Assembly (NCBI GenBank): GCA_020636675.1
Contig: JACJXK010000013.1
Location: forward strand, 10,997 to 74,996
From: Prevotellaceae bacterium
Lineage (GTDB): Bacteria > Bacteroidota > Bacteroidia > Bacteroidales > Paludibacteraceae
DNA: 64,000 bases
Reading direction: 5' to 3'
The position numbers and the translations under genes are program-made. Shown here in pieces: positions 51,186-58,343 of the stretch. Position 1 is the stretch's first letter. Each line of letters opens with the position of its first letter. Below the pieces are notes generated by a model that saw only the letters and a list, made by a program, of their open reading frames with translations, did no database searches and was not told where the DNA came from.

Positions 51186-52929
51186 AAATTCCTGTTTCTG
51201 TTTTTTGTTTCAGTTTTTCCAACCCCTCGTATCCTGTTTCTCTGTTGCTCTCTTTTCTGATGGAGAGTGCCTTCTTCCATGCTTCGGCGGCTTTCTCCGT
51301 CTCTCCGTTTTTGTAGAGGATGTCGCCGTAGTGCTCCATGACATCTGGATCGGTGGAGCCTCCGTTTTTATAGGCTTGTTCTATATACATCAATGCCGGA
51401 AGGTAGCTTCCTTGTTTAAAGTACACCCATGCGTAGGTGTCTAGGAAGATGGCGCTTGTGGGATTTGCCTGAACGGATATTCCGCTCATGCGTTCCGCTT
51501 TTTGCAGCTCTTTTCCTTCGACGGAAAGGGCGTACGCATAGTTGTTGAGTACGAGTATGTTTTTCTCATTATAGACAAGAGCGGAGTCGTATGCGGCATA
51601 AGACAGTTCTCTTTTCCCCATGGAAGAGTAGACGTCTCCTATGCTTCCTTGGATGGCCGATGCCATAGGAAGGTTGGTCTCCTTCAGTAATTCGACGGCT
51701 TTTGTCCATTCGTTGATGGCGGCTTCTGGTTGATTTTGCATCTGGTAGGCAGAGCCCAACATATAATAGAAGTTCGGATTCTTCGGAAAATGTTCAATCG
51801 CTTCTGTGCAGGAATTGATGACATTTATGGTGTCGTTCTGCAGCGAATAGTAGTTCACCAGAAGATTCCAAGAGTCTTCGTACTTTGGATTTATCTCTAA
51901 TGCTTGTTTTAAATAGCGGAATCCGTTCATATCCTTCTTGTCCAAGAGAAAGGACGAATAGGCTAGGTAAGGGAGCTCCTCGTCCGGGTATGTGTGGATC
52001 ATGTCGATGAAAACGGAGTCTCCGATTTGAGACATGACGAGCGAGTCTTGTGCGATATAGGATAGGACATTCTTCTTTATCTCCATGTCGGCGGTGCTGT
52101 CGCGCAATACTTTCCGTACTAGCGACAGTCCCTCTTTCTCCCTTTTGTTGGAGAGGTAAAACATGGCTAGTTGTGTGTTGGCGGTGGCGTCATTGGGATA
52201 TTTTGCCAGTACTGCCTTGTATGTGTTTTCTGCTTTCTTGTTTTTTTGTATGGCCAGATAAAGGTCTCCTTTCAGCACCTGGTATTTTGGATCCTTGGGG
52301 AAGGCTTTTATCAATGCGTCCAGCTCCTTGAATGCTTTTTTCTCATCTCCCATGGCCACGTAGATTTTGAATTTCTCCAAGGTGATGCGGTCGTTGATGC
52401 CGTATGATTCCTCCATCTTGTTGTAGGCGTCCAAGGCTTTGTCTGCCAAATTCATCTGTGTGTATAGCTGCGCCAATACGTAATAGTAATATTCCACATT
52501 AGACGGATGCTGTGTGGTAATGTCTTCGTAGGTGGCTGCGGCCTGTTCGTATTCCTGGTTCTGGATGTAGAGTTGTGCTAGTACTTGTTTCATCCAGATG
52601 TTGGAAGGTTCGAGCGTCACGGCCTTCTTCATGAAATTCTTGGCTATTCCCGTCCTTCCGGCAGAGATGTTTAGGTTGGCTAGTTCCGAATAGACGGCTG
52701 CTTTATTTGTGTTCAGACATAGGCATCTCAATAGATTGTCGGCGGCTTCAGACAGGTTGCCCTTCGACTTTTGTCGGAGTGCCTCCAAATAGAAATACTG
52801 AAATTTGCGCTCTTGGATGCTGTCGATGGACGTTTCCCTGTCATTCTTCACCTTGTTTGTAGCCAATGCGGGAAGAGAGAATGATTGCAAGAAGATTGCA
52901 AGTAATAATATGGATTTCAGTGTTTTCAT
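51175..52929 (-). CDS. Tetratricopeptide repeat protein, exported
   Basis: A 584-residue protein with a signal peptide (about 1-24) and around ten TPR units, e.g. KAAVYSELANLNISAGRTGIAKNFMKKAV, NVEYYYYVLAQLYTQMNLADKALDAYNKM and PNFYYMLGSAYQMQNQPEAAINEWTKAV. TPR arrays bind peptides or assemble complexes; here probably periplasmic, tied to its lipoprotein and EnvC-like partners. I chose the ATG at 52929; an upstream TTG would add four residues. Overlaps the DUF4292 gene. Confidence 0.86.
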   Translation of the reverse strand: MKTLKSILLLAIFLQSFSLPALATNKVKNDRETSIDSIQERKFQYFYLEALRQKSKGNLSEAADNLLRCLCLNTNKAAVYSELANLNISAGRTGIAKNFMKKAVTLEPSNIWMKQVLAQLYIQNQEYEQAAATYEDITTQHPSNVEYYYYVLAQLYTQMNLADKALDAYNKMEESYGINDRITLEKFKIYVAMGDEKKAFKELDALIKAFPKDPKYQVLKGDLYLAIQKNKKAENTYKAVLAKYPNDATANTQLAMFYLSNKREKEGLSLVRKVLRDSTADMEIKKNVLSYIAQDSLVMSQIGDSVFIDMIHTYPDEELPYLAYSSFLLDKKDMNGFRYLKQALEINPKYEDSWNLLVNYYSLQNDTINVINSCTEAIEHFPKNPNFYYMLGSAYQMQNQPEAAINEWTKAVELLKETNLPMASAIQGSIGDVYSSMGKRELSYAAYDSALVYNEKNILVLNNYAYALSVEGKELQKAERMSGISVQANPTSAIFLDTYAWVYFKQGSYLPALMYIEQAYKNGGSTDPDVMEHYGDILYKNGETEKAAEAWKKALSIRKESNRETGYEGLEKLKQKTETGIYVE

Positions 52930-52960
52930 TATTGTTGGCAAGTTATGTCAGATGTCTGTG

Positions 52961-53395
52961 TTATTTTGCTCCGGTGTGGCCAAATCCTCCATCTCCACGT
53001 TCTGTCTCGTCAAGGTTGTCACAAGGCAACCACTCAACGACGGCATGCTGGGCTATCACCATTTGGCAAATACGTTCACCGTCTTCGATAACAAATGGTT
53101 GTGTGGAAAGGTTAACCAATAGGACCTTTAATTCACCTCGGTAATCGGCGTCGATGGTTCCGGGAGCATTGAGTATGGTTATGCCGTGTTTGAAGGCTAA
53201 CCCGCTGCGTGGTCTTATCTGGGCTTCGTATCCCTCTGGCAATGCTATGAATAGACCTGTTGGAATGAGTTTGCGCTCCATCGGATTCAACTCGATGGGT
53301 CCGTCAATGTTGGCTCTGAGGTCCATGCCTGCCGAGAAAGGTGTGGCATATTGCGGTAACGCGTGCTTTGATTTGTTTATTATTGAAACCTTCAT
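52961..53395 (-). CDS. dut: dUTP diphosphatase
   Basis: A 144-residue trimeric dUTPase that cleaves dUTP to dUMP, keeping uracil out of DNA. All five motifs are present: [29 protein letters not shown] (motif IV) and the C-terminal GGFGHTGAK that closes over the nucleotide. Length is standard. It is followed 31 bases later on the same strand by the TPR gene. Confidence 0.96.
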   Translation of the reverse strand: MKVSIINKSKHALPQYATPFSAGMDLRANIDGPIELNPMERKLIPTGLFIALPEGYEAQIRPRSGLAFKHGITILNAPGTIDADYRGELKVLLVNLSTQPFVIEDGERICQMVIAQHAVVEWLPCDNLDETERGDGGFGHTGAK

Positions 53396-53599
53396 CAGAT
53401 TAGTCTTTATTAAGTATATACAAGTGCGAAATTACGAATTTATATTTGCATTATCAGTATTCGAAACGAGATTTCGGACTTCATGGCACCATTTATTGAA
53501 TGTGGCTTTTGGTTGTGTGTGTTTGGGACAAAGGGGATAACCGATTGTTTATTCTGTTTTTTGAGGGTAGGAATGTTCGGTGGCTATGGTTTTTCTGAA

Positions 53600-53607
53600 T
53601 ATCTTTG
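53600..53607 (+). promoter_or_regulatory. Promoter -7 element TATCTTTG for the GT2 gene
   Basis: An exact TAnnTTTG match, 20 bases upstream of the ATG at 53627, so the leader is very short. Confidence 0.55.
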
Positions 53608-53626
53608 TTTCAGATAGATTGTATGT

Positions 53627-54691
53627 ATGTTTATTCTGGCGTTTATTATCGTATTCTCATATCTCGTCCTTGTATCTGTGTTGTACAAGGGTTGGCAGTC
53701 CTTGCCTTTATATTCGTTGGGAGAGAAGTCCGACTCGGACATTTTTGTCTCTGTTGTTGTGTGTGCCCATAATGAGGAGGATGCATTGCCGTCTCTTCTG
53801 GATTCTCTTTTCTGCCAGACCTATCCTCATTTTGAGGTGGTGGTGGTGGATGATCATTCCACGGACGGGACGGATGATGTCCTGCGGAGTAGGTTGTGCA
53901 GAATGGATAATCTGCGGATGGTCTCATCGGCAAGCAGGGGGAAGAAGTGTGCCTTGAGGGAAGGTGTCGCGGTTTGTCGCGGAAGCGTTATTTTGCAGAC
54001 GGACGCCGATTGTGTGGTGCCGCCGAGGTGGGTGGAGGCTGTTGCCGCTCGTTTCTCGATGGGCGATTGTGACTTGCTGATTGGTCCGGTGATGATGACC
54101 GCCGCAAATGGATGGGAGTCTGTCCAGTCTCTGGAGTTTCTGAGTCTGGTCGCTTCGGGAGCGGGAGCGGCTGGCATTCGTCATCCTATTTTATGCAACG
54201 GGGCCAATCTGGCCTATACGAAAGACTTGTGGTGTCAGGTTGCTGCGCATCTTCGCTCTGACTGGGTTTCCGGAGATGATATGTTCTTGCTTTTGGAGGC
54301 AAAAAGGCGGCGGGCTAGAATCGTTTTTTTTAAATCGGAGGAGGCGATTGTCAAAACTTCCCCGAGTCCTACGCTGGGAGCTTTTGTGCATCAACGTCAG
54401 CGGTGGTCATCCAAGAGCGTTGCCTATCGAGATGTGGAGGTTATTTCTGTCGCTGTCTGTGTGATGTCCATGTCTTTGCTTCCGCTTGTCTGTTTGTTGT
54501 CCGGTAAATTTGTTCTGTTTTTTGTTCTGGTATTCCTGAAGACGTTGATTGACTTTCCCTTTTTAAGGAAAGCGGCTCTTTTCTTTTCCTTACAGGACTT
54601 GCTGCGGAAAGTTCCGTTTGTGGAGTTTTTCTATCCTTTTTATGTTGTTTTCTGTGGAGTGTCCGGTTGGTTCAGGAAGAAGAGTTGGTAG
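53627..54691 (+). CDS. Glycosyltransferase family 2, membrane-anchored
   Basis: A 354-residue inverting glycosyltransferase with an N-terminal helix (about 1-20) and C-terminal helices (about 285-310 and 330-345). GT-A motifs: VSVVVCAHNEEDALPSLLDSL, VVVDDHSTDGT, the DxD-type metal site TDADC, the acceptor-region GDDMF, and HQRQRWSSKS (Q-x-x-R-W). The last motif is typical of processive or lipid-linked sugar synthases. There is no polysaccharide cluster around it. Product unknown. Confidence 0.85.
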   Translation: MFILAFIIVFSYLVLVSVLYKGWQSLPLYSLGEKSDSDIFVSVVVCAHNEEDALPSLLDSLFCQTYPHFEVVVVDDHSTDGTDDVLRSRLCRMDNLRMVSSASRGKKCALREGVAVCRGSVILQTDADCVVPPRWVEAVAARFSMGDCDLLIGPVMMTAANGWESVQSLEFLSLVASGAGAAGIRHPILCNGANLAYTKDLWCQVAAHLRSDWVSGDDMFLLLEAKRRRARIVFFKSEEAIVKTSPSPTLGAFVHQRQRWSSKSVAYRDVEVISVAVCVMSMSLLPLVCLLSGKFVLFFVLVFLKTLIDFPFLRKAALFFSLQDLLRKVPFVEFFYPFYVVFCGVSGWFRKKSW

Positions 54692-54836
54692 AATGTCATT
54701 TCTTGGAAATGCCAATCCATTAACAGACGAAGTTGTGCGTTTATAATTCTCCCTTCCATCTGTTGTCATGTATTTCAATGTTTTATTTTTTTGACGATTA
54801 CTAAACAAAAAATACTGCGCGATTAAATTTGTTCTT

Positions 54837-54844
54837 TATTTTTG
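54837..54844 (+). promoter_or_regulatory. Promoter -7 element TATTTTTG for the DUF3089 gene
   Basis: An exact TAnnTTTG match, 127 bases before the ATG; the leader holds no obvious hairpin. Confidence 0.4.
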
Positions 54845-54971
54845 TTTGGAGTCAAAATGGTTGGGAATATTGCATGTGGGATTTGTAAATAAGTATTGGC
54901 ATATAGAGGAAATTGATGTTAATCCCATTGGTTCATATAGAGGCTCGAAATGATAATTTATATAAGTGAAT

Positions 54972-55901
54972 ATGAAGCAGGTGATATTTATAGTTGCAAT
55001 CATGCTGTTTGGGGTTGCTTGTGAAGCACAAACTTTAACGTATAGCAATCCTCGATTATGGTATCGTAATGCCAATAAGGCAGGAGAAAAGGACTTCGAC
55101 GTGTTCTACTTATTGCCTACGTGCGTTTGGGATAGGATTGACTCAGTGGGAGACACCGTGTATTATGCCGATCCGCTACTCTCTAGCGACAGATTGGCCA
55201 TGTTGCCTTCATTTGAACTTGCCGAACGTATTTTTGGTGAGGATGCGAATTTCTATTCTCCATACTATAGGCAATTGGCACTTCAATCTTGGCGTTCTGA
55301 TTCTCTCGTATCATCAAGGTTCCATTACTCATTTGCTGATGTGAAACGCGCTTTTGACTATTACATGGACAATGTGAATCAAGGACGTCCGTTTGTGCTG
55401 GCAGGGTTCAGTCAAGGGGCAAAATGTGTGGTTGAATTGTTGAAGAATCTTACTGCGGACCAGTGTAGACAGTTGGTGGCCGCTTATGTCATAGGATATA
55501 AGGTGACGGCATCCGACACATTGAACCATAAGCAGATTAAACCTGCGGTTGGCGAAAACGATTTTGGAGTTACGATTTGCTATAATTCGGTGGCGAATAC
55601 AGATGCCATCTGTTCCGTACTCGCTCCTAGCGCAATCTGCATAAATCCGGTTAATTGGACGACGTCTGCTGAGGCGGAGATGTTAAATGACTCCGTCTCT
55701 GTCTGTGTGGACAAACAGTATAATGTGTTGATTGTAGATGGTGCGGATGCGAATGACTCTTATGTCAAGTCGTTAGACTTTTTATTCAAAAAAGGCAATT
55801 ATCACCTTCAGGAACTTAATTATTATCATGAGATTCTCTCGAAAAATATAAAAGTTCGGTTCTGTTCCTTTAAATCGAGACAAAACAATGACCGCCGGTG
55901 A
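54972..55901 (+). CDS. DUF3089 family alpha/beta hydrolase, exported
   Basis: A 309-residue protein with a signal peptide (about 1-20). The alpha/beta-hydrolase nucleophile elbow is FVLAGFSQGAKCV (GxSxG with Ser in GFSQG), and Asp and His candidates follow near ADANDSY and NYYHE. DUF3089 proteins are lipase/esterase-like with unknown substrates. ATG at 54972 is preferred over an in-frame GTG at 54966. It is monocistronic, with repeat K just downstream. Confidence 0.8.
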   Translation: MKQVIFIVAIMLFGVACEAQTLTYSNPRLWYRNANKAGEKDFDVFYLLPTCVWDRIDSVGDTVYYADPLLSSDRLAMLPSFELAERIFGEDANFYSPYYRQLALQSWRSDSLVSSRFHYSFADVKRAFDYYMDNVNQGRPFVLAGFSQGAKCVVELLKNLTADQCRQLVAAYVIGYKVTASDTLNHKQIKPAVGENDFGVTICYNSVANTDAICSVLAPSAICINPVNWTTSAEAEMLNDSVSVCVDKQYNVLIVDGADANDSYVKSLDFLFKKGNYHLQELNYYHEILSKNIKVRFCSFKSRQNNDRR

Positions 55902-55914
55902 GATGGATAGCGTT

Positions 55915-56100
55915 GTTTAGTAATCTTCAAAAAACAACTTGTGACGGTCTGACAAAATGCCGTAAGTTTATCTTTTTATCTCTTGTTAGGGGAAATTTGT
56001 TTGCGCTGTTGCCTACTCTCCTGGATGTACAGTATCCCCCCTCCTCTGCGGACAAAGGCGAGTGTTCGCTTACCCAAAAAGCGACGTTTTGAATATATCC
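55915..56100 (-). repeat. MITE-like interspersed repeat, copy K (partial, reverse)
   Basis: It begins TAGTAATCTTCAAAAAACAA and TTGTGACGGTCTGACAAAAT, then CTCCTCTGCGGACAAAGGCG and a decayed end. This is the only copy right of 20.5 kb in the reverse orientation. It fills most of the gap between the DUF3089 gene and murI. Confidence 0.72.
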
Positions 56101-56198
56101 GGTTCATCATAGATCTTTCTTGATAATATATAAGTGTTTGACATGACGTGCAACCGAAACCTTTATATCCCTTGCGTTTTTCAAGGTTGTTTTTTGTC

Positions 56199-57041
56199 TT
56201 ATTCCAGAGAGATTCTTGTGGCGTGGATTGTCTTCTCTTTCAGAAAAACGGAAGCAGACTTTCTGAACTTCTCCACCGATTCGGTGGTGAAAAATTCACA
56301 ATTGTTGCCTTTGGTTATGAGCGATTCCATGTCTGTGTGTCTGTCGAGGTAATCTTGTAGGCTTTGTGCCACTATTTCGCCTTGTGCCACTATTTTGGTT
56401 CCTTCCGGAACATATTTTTTTATCTTGGGAAGAAGAAGAGGGTAGTGGGTACAGCCAAGGATGATGGTGTCGATCCGGCTATCTTTATCCAACAATTCAT
56501 CCAAATATTTTTTCACAAAATAGTCGGCTCCGTCGGAGTCGTATTCGGTGTTTTCGACCAGAGGCACAAAGAGGGGGCAAGCTTTTCCGCTGACTATGAT
56601 GTCCGGATAGAGTTTGCTAATCTCAATTGGATATGATTTCGATTGGATGGTGCCTTCCGTCCCTAGTATTCCGACATGGCGGGTTTTTGTCAGGTTCCCG
56701 ATCTGTTCTACCGTTGGTCTGATTACACCTAGAACTCTCATATCTGGATTCCACAATGGAAGGTCTTTGGTTTGGATGCTCCGCAGGGCTTTGGCCGAAG
56801 CCGTGTTGCATGCTAGTATGACAAGAGGGCAGCCCATGTCAAACAACTTTTTTACGGATTGTCGGGTAAATTCGTAGACTACGTCAAACGAACGAGTGCC
56901 ATAAGGAGCGCGAGCGTTGTCGCCCAGATACAGGTAATCGTATTGGGGCATAAGAGACCGCATCTTTTCCAAGATGGTGAGGCCTCCGTATCCGGAGTCG
57001 AAAAGTCCGATAGGACCCTGCTGCGTTGGGAATTGTTCCAT
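56199..57041 (-). CDS. murI: Glutamate racemase
   Basis: A 280-residue cofactor-free racemase that makes D-glutamate for peptidoglycan. Both catalytic cysteines are visible: ILACNTASAKAL and ILGCTHYPLL. The N-terminal IGLFDSGYGGLTI and YLGDNARAPYGTRS are family landmarks. It follows the ompH genes at the end of the envelope block, with a terminator-like hairpin between. Confidence 0.95.
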   Translation of the reverse strand: MEQFPTQQGPIGLFDSGYGGLTILEKMRSLMPQYDYLYLGDNARAPYGTRSFDVVYEFTRQSVKKLFDMGCPLVILACNTASAKALRSIQTKDLPLWNPDMRVLGVIRPTVEQIGNLTKTRHVGILGTEGTIQSKSYPIEISKLYPDIIVSGKACPLFVPLVENTEYDSDGADYFVKKYLDELLDKDSRIDTIILGCTHYPLLLPKIKKYVPEGTKIVAQGEIVAQSLQDYLDRHTDMESLITKGNNCEFFTTESVEKFRKSASVFLKEKTIHATRISLE

Positions 57042-57085
57042 AAGACCTTGCTGTTGAAAATCCGTAACTTTGGTTATAAAAGAAA

Positions 57086-57116
57086 GTTCACAAAGATTCA
57101 GATAATCTTTGTGAAC
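57086..57116 (-). terminator. Terminator between ompH and murI
   Basis: Perfect stem GTTCACAAAGATT with AATCTTTGTGAAC, five-base loop, then TTTCTTTT in the minus-strand direction. Confidence 0.75.
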
Positions 57117-57143
57117 TCCAATATGTTTTGAATATATTCTTCT

Positions 57144-57650
57144 TTATTTCACTCCAATCTTTTTCTTGATGAGAGGAGTGACGTCGATAGCCTGCTCTGA
57201 CTTGTAAAGAAGGTTGTTCACATCGTAGATGTAAAGGAAGCCGTTCTCTGCACCCACTTCGTCAATCGCCCTACGGATCTTATCTCTCAAAGGGGCTTGT
57301 AGCTCTTCTTGTTTTTGTTGCAAAGAGGCCTGGGCCTGTTGGTAGTAGTTCTGCATTTTTGTTTGTAATGTCTGCAGCTCTTCCATTCTGCTCTTCTTTA
57401 TTGTTTCGTCGAGAGAGTTTTCGTTTTGTTTGTACTCGGCAAGTTTGCGGTTGAACTCCTCTTCCATTCTCTTGATCTCGTTCTCGTGCTGAGCGCTTAG
57501 CTTCTTGAGTGTTGAATCAATGGTTGCGGCCTCAGGCAGAGAGAGGAAAAGACCTTGAACGTCAAGGTGTCCTAGCTTAACCTGTGTGTTTTGAGAGAAT
57601 GCGATAAATGGAACCGCAAGAAACAATGTGATGATTACTTTCTTTAGCAT
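57144..57650 (-). CDS. OmpH/Skp family periplasmic chaperone (second copy)
   Basis: A 168-residue exported protein with a signal peptide (about 1-19) and long coiled-coil arms (about 45-130, KKLSAQHENEIKRMEEEFNRKLAEYKQNENSLDETIKKSR), the Skp shape that cages unfolded outer-membrane proteins on the way to BamA. An upstream TTG would add ten residues. It has its own TATATTTG promoter upstream, though readthrough from the first ompH gene and bamA is likely. Confidence 0.88.
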   Translation of the reverse strand: MLKKVIITLFLAVPFIAFSQNTQVKLGHLDVQGLFLSLPEAATIDSTLKKLSAQHENEIKRMEEEFNRKLAEYKQNENSLDETIKKSRMEELQTLQTKMQNYYQQAQASLQQKQEELQAPLRDKIRRAIDEVGAENGFLYIYDVNNLLYKSEQAIDVTPLIKKKIGVK

Positions 57651-57677
57651 GATGATTATTTTTCTTTTTTGATTGTA

Positions 57678-57685
57678 CAAATATA
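57678..57685 (-). promoter_or_regulatory. Promoter -7 element TATATTTG for the second ompH
   Basis: CAAATATA on the plus strand, 28 bases upstream of the ATG. Confidence 0.45.
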
Positions 57686-57723
57686 AATATTTAGGGATGG
57701 AAGGGACCTTGCCTCCCTTGTTT

Positions 57724-58245
57724 TTATTTTGCGTAGCCTAGTTTTGTTAGAACCTCGTCGCTGATATCGCTTTTTGCCGAGTAGTAGACGATGTTCATGC
57801 TGGATGATTTGTCGAATACCATCTGGTATCCTTTTGCTTCGGATACATCTTTGATGGCTACATAAATCTCGTCCTGGATAGGTTTCATCAGAGACTCTCT
57901 CTTCTTGTAAAGTTCACCTTGAGGACCGAAATATTTACGTTTCAGTTCGTTGGCTTCCTTCTCTTTCGCCACTATCTCGTTCTCTTTCTTTACCTTCATC
58001 TCGTCAGAAAGGAACACGACCTCTGTCTGGTAGTTCTTATATAGGTTTTTAGCCTCCTCGTTTTTGGCCTCGACCTCTTTCTGCCATTTTGTGGAGATTT
58101 GTTTTATCTGTTCATTTGCGGATTCGTACATCGGTATATTTTTTAGAATATACTCCATATCGACCATGGCATACTTTTGGGCCGAAACTGTGATTGTTCC
58201 GAAGAACGCAACAATTGCGAATAATAATACCTTTTTCATATTCAT
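57724..58245 (-). CDS. OmpH/Skp family periplasmic chaperone (first copy)
   Basis: A 173-residue exported protein with a signal peptide (about 1-22, ending VSAQ), the conserved YAMVDMEYILKNIP strand and coiled coil (about 45-120). It lies 98 bases after bamA on the same strand and ahead of the second copy. Two tandem copies after bamA are usual in Bacteroidales, possibly forming mixed trimers. Confidence 0.9.
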   Translation of the reverse strand: MNMKKVLLFAIVAFFGTITVSAQKYAMVDMEYILKNIPMYESANEQIKQISTKWQKEVEAKNEEAKNLYKNYQTEVVFLSDEMKVKKENEIVAKEKEANELKRKYFGPQGELYKKRESLMKPIQDEIYVAIKDVSEAKGYQMVFDKSSSMNIVYYSAKSDISDEVLTKLGYAK

Positions 58246-58343
58246 AATAGTTTTAAATTTCTAATTAAGTTTTTGAACCGCAAGGGAACGGATAAAGTTC
58301 GCAAGACGGATTCGCAAAAGTAAATAAAAAATCAGATATTACG

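Noticed and set aside
985..56100. The interspersed repeats considered as a CRISPR array
   Set aside because: Copies are kilobases apart and 145-490 bases long, with no regular spacers and no cas genes.
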